In this document: piece after piece, positions 26,587 through 35,559 of the stretch
Layout: every line of letters begins with the position of its first letter
Numbering within the stretch: position 1 is the stretch's first letter
Position numbers and translations under genes: made by a program
Notes under the pieces: generated by a model
Seen by the model: only the letters and a program-made list of their open reading frames with translations
What the model was told of the DNA's origin: nothing
The model's database searches: none
Source of the DNA: Bacillota bacterium
GTDB lineage: Bacteria > Bacillota > Clostridia > Lachnospirales > Lachnospiraceae
Reading direction: 5' to 3'
Assembly (NCBI GenBank): GCA_023457255.1
Contig: JAEWMB010000015.1
Span: 1-64,000 of the forward strand
Length of the DNA: 64,000 nucleotides

Positions 26587-28428
26587 ATGCCATCTACATT
26601 TTTTGGACTTTCCATAGGTAATAGCGGACTGTATGCTTCGCAGGCAGGACTGAATACCACTGCTCATAATATTGCAAATGTTGAAACAGAAGGTTTCTCA
26701 AGACAAGTGGCAAAACAACAGGCTGGAACAGCCCTTCGCGTGAATAGTTCCTATGGTATGGTAGGTACAGGTGTCGATATCATGGGAGTAACTCAGATAC
26801 GTGACGAATACTATGATTTAAAATTTATGAAAAACAACACCATGTATGGAGCATACTCCACCAAAGAGTATTATCTAACCTCCATTGAGAATTATTTTAA
26901 TGAAGTAAAGCTAGAGGGTTTTTTGACCAATTTTGATAATATGTACAATAGCCTTCAAGAATTAAGTAAGCAGCCGGAGGACTTAACGGTACGTACTCAG
27001 GTTATGAATATGGCACAAAGTACCTGCGATTATGTGAATTCACTTACTACCAGTTTAAGTCGTTTGCAGGAGGAATGCAATTTTGAAATTAAAAATCAAG
27101 TGGAGCGTGTAAATTCTTTAGCGCAGCAGATTGCTATTGTTACTAAGCAGATTAATACGATTGAAGTGGGCGGAGGTACCGCAAATGATCTGCGCGATCA
27201 ACGGGCCTTAATGGTAGAGGAGCTATCCGGGTTTGCGACAGTAAGTGTTTCGGAGCGAATTGTTGGAGATAATGTTGGTGTTACAAGCTATACCGTAAAA
27301 TTAGATGGGCAGACATTAGTTGATACCTATCAGGCAGGCCAATTAAAGGTTGTACCTAGAGATTCCAAGGTAAATCAACTGGATGCAAATGGTTTATACG
27401 ATGTATGCTGGAGCAATGGGCAGCCTGTGAATTTGAATAGCCCGACCATGGGAGGAACCCTAAAAGCCTTGCTGCAAGTACGTGATGGCAACAATAAAGA
27501 AGGCTATCAGGGGAAAGTAACAGCAAGTGCCGGGGATACAACGATAACGGTAACTTCTACGAATAAAAATAATGTGGAAGATTTAAATATTGCAACCAAT
27601 GGTATTATTACAATAGGAAATCGCGAGTATCGATATAGCGGGTTTGCGGTAACAAAGGATGAAGATACCGGAGAGTTTAGCTACGAATTTTCTCTAGACG
27701 AAGAAGTTAAGGTAGAGGTGACGGATGAGGGTGCTTCTATTGGGCAGCAGATAGAGTACAAAGGAATTCCTTATTATATGGCACAACTGAATAAGTTCGC
27801 GAGGACCTATGCCAAGGCCTTCAATGAGGTACATAAATCAGGACAGGATTTAAATGGTGCTCAGGGCTTAGATTTCTTTAACGGCATAGATGTGGTGACA
27901 GGAAAGAATTTTATTTTTGATCAGTCGCCTTCGGATGAAGGAAATGGATATTTGTTTACTTCAAAAACAGGAGCTTATGCAGCAGACTATGCCGATGAAC
28001 CAAATTATGCTTCTTATTATTTACTCACTGCAAACACCTTTGGTGTAACAAAGGCAGTTGCAGCAGACCCCAAAAAATTAGCCACCGCATCTTCCATAGA
28101 AAATGGTGTTGCTAACGCTGATAATGTTGAGAAGTTACTTGCATTAAAAGATGATGTTACTATGTTTGGCCAGGGAAAACCGGCACAATTTTTTCAGACG
28201 CTTGTAGCAGAGATTGGTATTGATGCGAAACAAGCAGGTAATTTTGCTAAAAATCAAAAGGACATTCTAGATGCGGTTCAAAATCAACGATTATCTATCA
28301 GCGGTGTTGACCAGGAAGAAGAGGCGATGAGCCTAGTACGTTACCAAAATGCTTATAATTTATCCGCAAAGGTAATTTCTGTGATGGACCAGATATATGA
28401 TAGACTTATTAATTACATGGGTGCATAG
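26587..28428 (+). CDS. flgK: Flagellar hook-associated protein 1 (second FlgK copy)
   Basis: 613 residues with the same ends as its neighbour: NTTAHNIANVETEGFSRQ at the N terminus and SLVRYQNAYNLSAKVISVMDQIYDRL at the C terminus. The central domains differ strongly from the 24617 copy. Glycines and a FASS/AD-rich D2-like region lie at about 330-520. Both copies keep the export and coiled-coil parts, so both are probably incorporated. They could form two different junction rings, or one could replace the other under some conditions. GAAAGAGGTGAG lies before ATG 26587. Confidence 0.9.
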   Translation: MPSTFFGLSIGNSGLYASQAGLNTTAHNIANVETEGFSRQVAKQQAGTALRVNSSYGMVGTGVDIMGVTQIRDEYYDLKFMKNNTMYGAYSTKEYYLTSIENYFNEVKLEGFLTNFDNMYNSLQELSKQPEDLTVRTQVMNMAQSTCDYVNSLTTSLSRLQEECNFEIKNQVERVNSLAQQIAIVTKQINTIEVGGGTANDLRDQRALMVEELSGFATVSVSERIVGDNVGVTSYTVKLDGQTLVDTYQAGQLKVVPRDSKVNQLDANGLYDVCWSNGQPVNLNSPTMGGTLKALLQVRDGNNKEGYQGKVTASAGDTTITVTSTNKNNVEDLNIATNGIITIGNREYRYSGFAVTKDEDTGEFSYEFSLDEEVKVEVTDEGASIGQQIEYKGIPYYMAQLNKFARTYAKAFNEVHKSGQDLNGAQGLDFFNGIDVVTGKNFIFDQSPSDEGNGYLFTSKTGAYAADYADEPNYASYYLLTANTFGVTKAVAADPKKLATASSIENGVANADNVEKLLALKDDVTMFGQGKPAQFFQTLVAEIGIDAKQAGNFAKNQKDILDAVQNQRLSISGVDQEEEAMSLVRYQNAYNLSAKVISVMDQIYDRLINYMGA

Positions 28429-28500
28429 GTTCACACGGCTTACTAAGCAGGCACATGTTTCCGTGGGAAGAAAAGAACCTTTACACTTTCCGCTAAAGAA

Positions 28501-28527
28501 GCACGAAAATCGCGTGCAGGAATGGAG
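28501..28527 (+). repeat. Hairpin + AGGAATGGAG start-proximal element (flgL)
   Basis: GCACG (28501-28505) pairs with CGTGC (28513-28517). AGGAATGGAG (28518-28527) follows directly, then ATG 28534. An in-frame ATG lies 12 bases before the start. Confidence 0.55.
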
Positions 28528-28533
28528 AAAAGT

Positions 28534-30066
28534 ATGAGAATTACAAATAAAATGATGACGAACAATGTTCTTTATAATATTAACAACAATAAGAACAGTC
28601 TGTCTAAATTAGAGCAGCAATACTCCACCGGTAAGAAGATCCAGCGTCCTTCGGAAGATCCAATTATTGCAGTACGTGCATTGAAACTTCGTACCAATCT
28701 TACAGAACTGAATCAATATTATGAGAAAAATATTCCGGATGCATTAGCATGGATGGATTTAACGGAGGGGTCTTTGGGTAATATCAATGAGATATTAACA
28801 AAGATACACACATATTGTGTAAACGGCTCCAATGATACGTTAACGGAAGAGGACAGAAACAGCCTTGCGGTTAACTTACAGCAGCTAAAGGATCAAATTT
28901 ATCAGGAAGGCAATACAAACTATGCAGGCAGATATGTTTTCAGTGGTTACAAGACAGATTCCAGTCTGGTTTTTCCTGAGACTACTTCAGACTATAACTA
29001 TGTAATTACGGAAAAGTTAAGTTCAGCCAATTTGGATATCATCCGAAGGTCAATTAATTCCTTTAACCTAAATTCTTATGATTCAGATGCACCACTCAAT
29101 ACTAATTTTGATGAAAAGCCAAATTACATCACTGCGCACCGATTAAGATTGGCATACAATAATTTAAAGAGTTTAGATGAAGGACAAATAAAGATTGAAT
29201 TTGCAGAGCAGGATGCGGACGGTAATGTAATTCTTGACGGTGAAGGAAATAGAACGTATACTGAATATGGTGATATTATTGAATCTAAGTTATCCACAGA
29301 TGAGGGCGCATATACACCGCCGGATGGAACCATATATTATTTAGCGGATACCGGGGAATTGATATTACCGGAGGATGTATACCAGGAATTCCGTGATAAA
29401 GCAGAGATCAAGGTTACCTATGAGAAAAATTCTTTTATAAAGAATGACTTAAAGCCGGAGCATTATTTTGATTGTGTACAGACGGATCTAACCAGCGATG
29501 ATCTTGAAGAGCGTACGTTTACAAAGCAAAATCAGGAGATTCGCTATGAGGTTAACTTTAGCCAATCAATGGTGATTAACACACAAGGAAGTGATTCCAT
29601 CACGCATGGAATTGGAAGAACTATTGATGATATTATTTTTGCCGTTAATGATGTGATCGAAGTTGAGAAAAAGATTACGGAAGTTAAAAAGATGTTAGAA
29701 AGCGGAAATATAACAGAGGATCAGAAGTCAACATTGAATCAAGCATTAGAGGTTCTGACGACAGAGAAGACTCTAAAAGATGAGGTAATGCAAAAAACAT
29801 TTGGAAGTGCTCTTACGGGAATAAAAGGGCAGCAGAATATCATTAATGTTGCGGTTGCCGATTTGGGTAGCCGTTCTGCTAGAATACAACTGACCGAAAG
29901 TCGTTTATCGATGGAACAAGTCGATTTTGAGGATTTACTCTCTAAGAATGAAGAAGCAGACATTGTAGATACGGTAATCAAATTAAAGTCACAGGAAACC
30001 ATATATAATTCCTCTTTGTCTGCAGCAGCTAAGATTGTAAAGAATTCGTTATTAGATTTCCTATAG
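28534..30066 (+). CDS. flgL: Flagellar hook-associated protein 3 FlgL
   Basis: 510 residues, longer than the usual roughly 300 because of a central insertion (about residues 190-340). The flagellin-like N terminus MRITNKMMTNNVLYNINNNK with YSTGKKIQRPSEDP, and the C terminus VDTVIKLKSQETIYNSSLSA, identify FlgL, the second junction protein that joins FlgK to flagellin. The insertion likely forms an extra outer domain. GGAGAAAAG precedes ATG 28534; ATG 28522 is in frame. The last nine codons are echoed twice downstream (see 30040-30175). Part of the flgK-flgK-flgL-fliW-csrA run. Confidence 0.9.
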   Translation: MRITNKMMTNNVLYNINNNKNSLSKLEQQYSTGKKIQRPSEDPIIAVRALKLRTNLTELNQYYEKNIPDALAWMDLTEGSLGNINEILTKIHTYCVNGSNDTLTEEDRNSLAVNLQQLKDQIYQEGNTNYAGRYVFSGYKTDSSLVFPETTSDYNYVITEKLSSANLDIIRRSINSFNLNSYDSDAPLNTNFDEKPNYITAHRLRLAYNNLKSLDEGQIKIEFAEQDADGNVILDGEGNRTYTEYGDIIESKLSTDEGAYTPPDGTIYYLADTGELILPEDVYQEFRDKAEIKVTYEKNSFIKNDLKPEHYFDCVQTDLTSDDLEERTFTKQNQEIRYEVNFSQSMVINTQGSDSITHGIGRTIDDIIFAVNDVIEVEKKITEVKKMLESGNITEDQKSTLNQALEVLTTEKTLKDEVMQKTFGSALTGIKGQQNIINVAVADLGSRSARIQLTESRLSMEQVDFEDLLSKNEEADIVDTVIKLKSQETIYNSSLSAAAKIVKNSLLDFL

Positions 30067-30175
30067 AATAGGAATAGGAATCTCATTCTTAAGAATTCGT
30101 TATTAAATTTTCTGTAAAAAGAGGTATGGAAGGCTTATTCTTAAGAATTCGCTATTAGATTTTCTGTAGAATAGG
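30040..30175 (+). repeat. Three degenerate tandem copies of the flgL 3' end
   Basis: The core AAGAATTCGTTATTAGATTT followed by CCTATAG occurs at 30040, 30091 and 30143, spaced 51 and 52 bases apart. Copy 1 is the end of flgL (KNSLLDFL-stop). Copies 2 and 3 read KNSLLNFL-stop and KNSLLDFL-stop in their own frames and each keeps a stop codon. ATTCTTAAGAAT, a palindrome, marks the start of copies 2 and 3. Confidence 0.8.
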
Positions 30176-30202
30176 CAGTAATGGCAGAAAGGAAGAGTAC
30201 TT

Positions 30203-30673
30203 ATGGTAATAGCAACAAAGCACTTTGGTGAGATAGAGTTAGAAGAAGATAAAATCTTAACTTTTGATCATGGGATATTTGGATTTGAAAATTGCAAACG
30301 TTATACTATTCTATATAATGGAGAGGACGAGAATAGCAGTGTAATCTCTTGGTTACAAAGTCTGGATGAGGTATCCCTTGCGTTACCTATTATTCAACCT
30401 AGCTATGTGATTGAAAATTATAACCCGGTCATAGAGGATGAGTTATTGGTCGCTTTGGGCAATATTAAAGAGGAGAATATTGTTGTTTTTTTAACATTGA
30501 CAGTACCTTCAGACTTGACTAAAATGACATCAAATCTGAAAGCTCCAATTATAATCAATACCGCGAATAAGAAGGGCTGCCAGGTTGTAGTTGAAGACCC
30601 TAATTATGTAGTTAAGTATCCGGTATATGAGATATTTCAGAATAGGGCCAAGAAGGAGGATGGAGAATGTTAG
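30203..30673 (+). CDS. fliW: Flagellar assembly factor FliW
   Basis: 156 residues. FliW binds flagellin and CsrA alternately. When flagellin is exported, FliW is freed, binds CsrA and lifts repression of flagellin translation. Family segments are ATKHFGEIELEEDKILTFDHG, IFGFENCKRYTILY, and the LKAPIIINTANKKGCQVVVEDPNY type C-terminal region. GAAAGGAAG precedes ATG 30203. The last seven bases overlap csrA, so the two are translationally coupled and made in step. Cytoplasmic. Both flagellin leaders in this window carry candidate CsrA sites. Confidence 0.93.
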   Translation: MVIATKHFGEIELEEDKILTFDHGIFGFENCKRYTILYNGEDENSSVISWLQSLDEVSLALPIIQPSYVIENYNPVIEDELLVALGNIKEENIVVFLTLTVPSDLTKMTSNLKAPIIINTANKKGCQVVVEDPNYVVKYPVYEIFQNRAKKEDGEC

Positions 30674-30885
30674 CGTTATCAAGGAAATTAAATGAATCCA
30701 TCATGCTTGGCAATGACATTGAAATCACTATCTTAGAAATAAAGGGTGATCAAGTAAAGGTTGGTATTAATGCACCAAAATCAGTACCGATTTATCGAAA
30801 GGAAATATATCTTCAAATTCAGGAGTCGAATAAGGAGGCTATTGATGGAAGTGTTTCCTTGGAGAATATACGTAAGTTATTTTAA
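30667..30885 (+). CDS. csrA: Carbon storage regulator CsrA
   Basis: 72 residues. A small dimeric RNA-binding protein that recognises GGA in hairpin loops and blocks ribosome binding. The N terminus MLALSRKLNESIMLGNDIEI and the segment VKVGINAPKSVPIYRKEIY, with the RNA-contact arginine, are intact. The start overlaps fliW. In Gram-positive flagellar systems its main target is the flagellin mRNA. The candidate sites at 35560 and 36804 are the likely local targets. A terminator follows at 30973. Confidence 0.95.
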   Translation: MLALSRKLNESIMLGNDIEITILEIKGDQVKVGINAPKSVPIYRKEIYLQIQESNKEAIDGSVSLENIRKLF

Positions 30886-30972
30886 AATGTTATAATTGCT
30901 AGTATATTTAAGCTTTTTATTCAGTGGTTTATCCTATAGGATTTGCAATATAAGAATCCTTAATATATGGGA

Positions 30973-31019
30973 GGGGCTTTGACGGGAGGTTAGCACCAGT
31001 CATGGCCCCGTTTTGTTTT
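30973..31019 (+). terminator. Terminator after csrA
   Basis: GGGGC (30973-30977) pairs with GCCCC (31005-31009), with inner TGAC/GTCA pairing, and TTTTGTTTT follows. Confidence 0.75.
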
Positions 31020-31092
31020 CAAAGAGGAAGAAAACGGAATGAAATTTTATATGCTGAGGTTTGTTTATAGTGTATAGCTGCTAATATAGCGT

Positions 31093-31116
31093 GGTATGTA
31101 AATACCGGAATGGAGG
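31093..31116 (+). repeat. Hairpin + GGAATGGAGG start-proximal element (31123 gene)
   Basis: GGTAT-GTAA-ATACC (31093-31106) is followed at once by GGAATGGAGG (31107-31116) and ATG 31123. The motif ATG is 13 bases upstream, so it is out of frame here. Confidence 0.55.
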
Positions 31117-31122
31117 TGTTGT

Positions 31123-31611
31123 ATGGAGTCTGAAGAAATGATAAAGGCATATTTAAGTGCATTAATTATTAGTTTAGGGAAAAAGGAACAAGTGCTTACT
31201 AGACTAATAGCAATAACCAAAAAACAAAAGATTGCATTAGAAGCTCAGCCGCCAAATTTAGAGGAATTTAAATCAGAAGTATCGCAAAAGGAGGAACTAA
31301 TCAAAGAGATTAATGAGCTGGATATACAATTTGAGTTGTTGTTTCATAAAGTAAAAGGCTGCATTATAAATGGGATAACTGAGTTTGCTGTTGAAATTCA
31401 AAAGATGCAAAAGATGATTCCCATAGTTGTTGAACTTGGGGTTACTCTAAGGGGACTGGAACAGAATAATAAAATGAAATTGGAACGTATTGCTTCGATG
31501 AAAGGAAAAGAAGCTGTGAATACGAAAAAGAGCAGTAAATCTGTTGCAGACTATTATCGGGCGATTAACAATTTAAAGGATAGTAAGACTTTGTTGGATC
31601 AAAAGAAGTAA
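31123..31611 (+). CDS. Helical flagellar-cluster protein, probable export-chaperone-like
   Basis: 162 residues, nearly all alpha-helix with long runs of Lys, Glu, Leu and Ile, no signal and no membrane segment. The heptad-like middle (about residues 40-110) suggests a coiled coil. Its size, composition and place between csrA and flaG resemble FlgN/FliT-type chaperones, and it may serve FliD or FlaG export. I do not find a diagnostic motif, so this is inference from shape and context. ATG 31123 has AATGGAGG 6 bases upstream. It follows the csrA terminator, so it probably has its own promoter. Confidence 0.55.
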   Translation: MESEEMIKAYLSALIISLGKKEQVLTRLIAITKKQKIALEAQPPNLEEFKSEVSQKEELIKEINELDIQFELLFHKVKGCIINGITEFAVEIQKMQKMIPIVVELGVTLRGLEQNNKMKLERIASMKGKEAVNTKKSSKSVADYYRAINNLKDSKTLLDQKK

Positions 31612-31730
31612 TGAAATTTACTGCAATGGACAATATGGCGGGAAATATATTGGGAACTAAATCAATTAGAGACTCAACTAATTTATTTTTAAGTAATAAC
31701 AGGTTTAATAGATATTTTTGACAAGAGCTC

Positions 31731-31757
31731 TTTACAAAATTGAAAAGGTGACGATAT
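31731..31757 (+). promoter_or_regulatory. Possible sigma-D promoter of flaG-fliD
   Basis: TTTA (31731-31734), 15 bases, GACGATAT (31750-31757). The -10 keeps the core CGATA and the spacing is right. It lies about 65 bases before flaG, as expected for a late flagellar operon. Confidence 0.4.
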
Positions 31758-31821
31758 ATACATAAGACAGAGTAAATTTGCATAAAAAGGATATTTATAT
31801 AGTTCACACGGAGGTGGAGTT

Positions 31822-32205
31822 ATGGAGATGAAATCCATAAATGGAATGGCAAATTACGCAGAGTCACCGGCAATAATCCCTACGGTAGGGAAATCGGGAA
31901 CTGCAGCGGTATCACCAATACAGAAAAAATCATCATCGGAAGGCATGGACATGCCGAACAATGAGACTAATAATCAGTCAAATGAGAAGCAGATTAAGTC
32001 AGCGGTTGATAAAGCCAATAAGGCAATGAAGCATACACAGACAAGATGCGAGTTTTCTTACCATGAACCAACAAAGAGCATATCAATTAAGATAATTGAT
32101 ACACAGACAGACGAGGTGTTACGGGAAGTTCCACCGGAAAAGATTCTTGATATGGTGGAGAAGATGTGGGAGATGGCGGGATTACTTGTTGACGAAAAAA
32201 GATAA
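31822..32205 (+). CDS. flaG: FlaG family protein
   Basis: 127 residues. FlaG proteins influence filament length and cap function by an unclear mechanism. The N-terminal half is polar and disordered (Ser, Asn, Gln). The C-terminal half carries the conserved FlaG domain, CEFSYHEPTKSISIKIIDTQ followed by REVPPEKILDMVEKMWE. GGAGGTGGAG precedes ATG 31822. fliD starts 14 bases after its stop, so the two are cotranscribed and probably co-regulated by sigma-D. Confidence 0.88.
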   Translation: MEMKSINGMANYAESPAIIPTVGKSGTAAVSPIQKKSSSEGMDMPNNETNNQSNEKQIKSAVDKANKAMKHTQTRCEFSYHEPTKSISIKIIDTQTDEVLREVPPEKILDMVEKMWEMAGLLVDEKR

Positions 32206-32219
32206 GGAGGTTATGAAAT

Positions 32220-34445
32220 ATGCCGATACGTTTATCAGGAATTGCATCGAATATGGATACAGATGCAATTGTAAGAGAGTTAATGAACGCTCAGAGTTTA
32301 AAAAAGACGAAAATTGACAATAAACTTACGAAGCTGCAATGGACAAAAGATATTTGGAAAGATATGAATTCAAAAATATATAAGTTCTATACAGGACCAT
32401 TATCAAAATTAAAGACACAAGGCAGCTATACAACGAAAAAAGCCGTCTCATCCAATGAAAGCAAGGTTACAGTAAAGGCAGGTGCAGGAGCAGCTACAGG
32501 GTCTTACAAGATAAAGGTGAATGAACTTGCAAGTGCTCAATATGTGACAAGCAAGAAGCTAGACTCGTCTCTTGATCTTGGGAGCGGAAATATGTTACCT
32601 AGCATAGAAGTAAAAGGTGATACTAAGCTAACAGAATTAGGATTTACGGTGGAAGCAGAGAAAGAAACTGTAATTGAAATTAAAGGAAAGACAACGGCAA
32701 GTCTTTATATTACTAAAAATACAACCCTGAATGATTTTGTACAGGCGGCTAAGAATGCAGGGTTAAACGCAAGTTATGATGCCACTCAGAAACGGCTATT
32801 CCTTAGTTCTAAGGAGAGTGGAAAAGAGAATACTTTTGAGATTACTTCAAAAACGGTAGGTATCTCAGAACAAAGAAATGCTTTGCGGGATATTTTAGGC
32901 TATCATAATACGAGTGGTGCTGCAAGAATCGATATGGACAAGGCTATTGATGAGTATTTAAAATACAAAGATAGTACTGCGGGCACAGCAAATCATAAAG
33001 TTTTTCAGGCAGCAGAAAAGAAGATAAAGGAGTATGCCGGAAATAAACTTATTAGTGATTTAAGTAAGTTTTATTATGATAAGACAGGTGGAACAGACCA
33101 AGATAATACATCCTCAAAACTGAATGAATTTTATAAAGAAGCTTCCTTAAAAAGCATCTTCGGGGATGATATTACAGTCGGGAAACTATTAGAACAAGCT
33201 AATGAGGGTGTTGCTGAAGAGAATAAGATATTAAGCGGAAAAGAGGCTGCCGATAAGGCGGAAGCCAAAGTTGTCTCTGAGTTTAATGATACAATGGTAG
33301 AGGAAGAGAAGCAAAAAGCTATAAAAGAAGCAAGAGAAGCAGCAATTGAGAAAGAAAGAAATAAATTTGCAGCATTCTATCAGAAGCAGCAAAAAGAATT
33401 AGTGACACAATATCCAAATGTATCAGAAGCCTTGAAAGAAAGCCCATATTTTAAAGTACTGGATAGTGTATTCGATAAGACCAATGGAATATTGGCAAAG
33501 GATTCTGCTCCGGGGGAAATAGCAGTAGGAGCAATTAATACGGACGGACTAAACCGCCTTGGAATTGGAACAGTTACAAAGGATGTTAACGGTTCTTATA
33601 AGTCTGATTTTGGGATTAACGTAGTCAACGCACAAGACAGCGAAATTGAATATAATGGTGCCACATTAGGGGCGAGTTCCAATGTAATAACAGTAAATGG
33701 TGTAACATTTGAATTGCACTCCGTAACAGAAGGCTCAGAAACTATTTCCCTAACTGTGTCAAATGATGTTGATGCAGTATATGATATGGTTCGTAGCTTT
33801 GTAAAAGGTTACAATGAATTGTTGCAGGAGATGAATACATTATATAATGCAACTTCTTCCAGAGGCTATAATCCGTTAACTGATGATGAAAAAGAAGCGA
33901 TGACGGATGGTCAGATAGAGAAGTGGGAGCAGAAGATAAAAGACTCCTTATTACGCCGTGATGATAAATTAAGTGGTATTTTATCCTCTATGCGAATGAA
34001 TATGTCAGGAAGCGTAATGGTGAATGGCAAGAGTTTATCGTTGTCCTCCTTTGGAATAGTAACGGGAGATTATACCGAGAAAGGACTTCTGCATGTTGCA
34101 GGGGATAGTGATGATCCATTATATGCAGGCATTAGTGATAAGTTAAAAAAGGCACTTGAGGAAAATCCTGATGAAGTGATGCAAGTATTATCAAAATTGA
34201 CCGATGGTCTTTATCAAGATATCTCCGGAAAGATGAGAAGTACTTCTCTAAGCAGTGCGTTAACTATCTACAATGATAAAGAGATGACTCAATTAGAAAC
34301 TCGTTATAAAAAGGATTTGGCAACATTGGAAAAGAAATTAAAAGAGATGGAAAATCGTTACTACAAGCAGTTCTCAGCGATGGAATCTGCTATGAGTAAA
34401 TTGAATTCTCAATCTAGCCAGCTATCTAGTATGCTGGGCTTGTAA
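32220..34445 (+). CDS. fliD: Flagellar filament cap protein FliD
   Basis: 741 residues, longer than typical (about 450-600) because of a central insertion rich in Lys, Glu and Ala (about residues 240-420). FliD caps the filament and folds new flagellin subunits. The N terminus (RLSGIASNMDTDAIVRELM) and the C terminus, a long coiled coil ending in AMSKLNSQSSQLSSMLGL, are diagnostic. A FlgD/FliD-like GASSNVITVNGVTFELHSVT region lies in the middle. GGAGG precedes ATG 32220. It lies in the flaG-fliD-fliS run. Confidence 0.93.
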   Translation: MPIRLSGIASNMDTDAIVRELMNAQSLKKTKIDNKLTKLQWTKDIWKDMNSKIYKFYTGPLSKLKTQGSYTTKKAVSSNESKVTVKAGAGAATGSYKIKVNELASAQYVTSKKLDSSLDLGSGNMLPSIEVKGDTKLTELGFTVEAEKETVIEIKGKTTASLYITKNTTLNDFVQAAKNAGLNASYDATQKRLFLSSKESGKENTFEITSKTVGISEQRNALRDILGYHNTSGAARIDMDKAIDEYLKYKDSTAGTANHKVFQAAEKKIKEYAGNKLISDLSKFYYDKTGGTDQDNTSSKLNEFYKEASLKSIFGDDITVGKLLEQANEGVAEENKILSGKEAADKAEAKVVSEFNDTMVEEEKQKAIKEAREAAIEKERNKFAAFYQKQQKELVTQYPNVSEALKESPYFKVLDSVFDKTNGILAKDSAPGEIAVGAINTDGLNRLGIGTVTKDVNGSYKSDFGINVVNAQDSEIEYNGATLGASSNVITVNGVTFELHSVTEGSETISLTVSNDVDAVYDMVRSFVKGYNELLQEMNTLYNATSSRGYNPLTDDEKEAMTDGQIEKWEQKIKDSLLRRDDKLSGILSSMRMNMSGSVMVNGKSLSLSSFGIVTGDYTEKGLLHVAGDSDDPLYAGISDKLKKALEENPDEVMQVLSKLTDGLYQDISGKMRSTSLSSALTIYNDKEMTQLETRYKKDLATLEKKLKEMENRYYKQFSAMESAMSKLNSQSSQLSSMLGL

Positions 34446-34472
34446 AAGATGGATAAGTAGGAGGATTTTAAT

Positions 34473-34853
34473 ATGGCTCAAAATGCAGCAAGTATATATC
34501 AAGGAACTAAGGTAAATACGGCTTCTCCGGCAGAGCTGACACTAATGCTTTACGAGGGGGCAATTAAGTTTTGCAACAAAGCATTGTATGGGTTGGAACA
34601 AAATGATTTTGAGAAAGTAAATGAAAATTTGCTAAAGGCTCAGCGAATTATTACGGAACTTCGATCAACCCTGGACTTTAAATATGGAATTGCAGAGGAG
34701 TTTGAGATAGTTTATGATTACATTTACCGAAGATTAGTTGAGGCTAATCTAAGGAAAGATAAGGAAATCTTAGAAGAGGCTCTTGACTATATCCGTCAGA
34801 TGAGGGATACATGGAAAGAAGTTATGAAAAAAAATAATTTATATGTGCAATAA
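34473..34853 (+). CDS. fliS: Flagellin export chaperone FliS
   Basis: 126 residues, the usual size. FliS binds the C terminus of flagellin in the cytoplasm and keeps it unpolymerised before export. Family features are YQGTKVNTASPAELTLMLYE at the N terminus, FCNKALYGLEQNDFEKVNENL, and DYIYRRLVEANLRKD toward the end. AGGAGG precedes ATG 34473, 28 bases after the fliD stop. The standard fliD-fliS pairing supports the call. A strong hairpin follows. Confidence 0.95.
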   Translation: MAQNAASIYQGTKVNTASPAELTLMLYEGAIKFCNKALYGLEQNDFEKVNENLLKAQRIITELRSTLDFKYGIAEEFEIVYDYIYRRLVEANLRKDKEILEEALDYIRQMRDTWKEVMKKNNLYVQ

Positions 34854-34862
34854 CTAATAGAG

Positions 34863-34908
34863 AGCCGTTATGATGATAGGGTTATGAAGTCTAATTGTCA
34901 TAACGGCT
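34863..34908 (+). terminator. Strong hairpin after fliS
   Basis: AGCCGTTATGA (34863-34873) pairs perfectly with TCATAACGGCT (34898-34908). The tail AGAATTATTTT is only moderately T-rich. It could be a weak terminator or a 3' stabiliser before the next gene. Confidence 0.5.
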
Positions 34909-34954
34909 AGAATTATTTTGGAAAACATAATTGAAGTGCTTGAAAGGAGGTTTT

Positions 34955-35425
34955 ATGGGATACGAGAAACTTCTGGAATTGAAAGAAATCATGGAAAAAA
35001 AGAAGGAATGCTTACAAGAAATTTTACTTACGGCAAAAGTACAAGCGGAGTTAATTCTTACAAATGAGGATGAATTAGATCTATTCGGTGAATACATCGG
35101 TGAAAAAGAAAACTTAATCCGTACTCTTAATCAGATAAGTGAGGAGCACGAGGAATTGATAAAGGTAAGTGCTGGGGCTGACTTATGGGACAATAATCAG
35201 GATATGGTACGGCAAGTAAATCGATTGAATCAGGAAATTATTTCACTTAGCAGAGAAATCGAGAAGTTAGAAGAAAAGAGTAAAGAAAACTTTGAATCGT
35301 ATATAAGGCAAGAGAGCGAAAAGATAAAAAGCTTTCGTTTAAATAATCAGATAACTTCAAGTTACTATAAAAGTATGAATGGTGTCCAATTAGAAGGATC
35401 TTACTTTATGGATAAAAGAAAGTAA
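34955..35425 (+). CDS. FliT-like helical flagellar protein
   Basis: 156 residues, helical and coiled-coil throughout (ELKEIMEKKKECLQEILL, then Glu/Lys-rich segments), soluble and without a signal. It follows fliS and precedes the flagellins, the position often held by fliT or other export chaperones. I choose ATG 34955, which has AAAGGAGG about 6 bases upstream; ATG 34931 is in frame but lacks a site. The C terminus (SYYKSMNGVQLEGSYFMDKR) is unusual. The chaperone role is inferred from context only. Confidence 0.55.
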   Translation: MGYEKLLELKEIMEKKKECLQEILLTAKVQAELILTNEDELDLFGEYIGEKENLIRTLNQISEEHEELIKVSAGADLWDNNQDMVRQVNRLNQEIISLSREIEKLEEKSKENFESYIRQESEKIKSFRLNNQITSSYYKSMNGVQLEGSYFMDKRK

Positions 35426-35483
35426 GTAAAAATAAGAAAAAGGAAGATTAAAAAAATACAGAAAAGTCATAAAATAATACTGT

Positions 35484-35510
35484 TAATTTTTCTCTATTTC
35501 ATTTCGATAT
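35484..35510 (+). promoter_or_regulatory. Sigma-D type promoter of flagellin 1
   Basis: TAAT (35484-35487), 15 bases, TTCGATAT (35503-35510). The same arrangement occurs at flagellin 2. The core CGATA of the sigma-28 -10 is present. The predicted leader is about 85 bases. Confidence 0.65.
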
Positions 35511-35559
35511 ATAGAATAAGTAAAGCAAAAGCCTTTACTGGATAGTTAAGAAAAAATAT

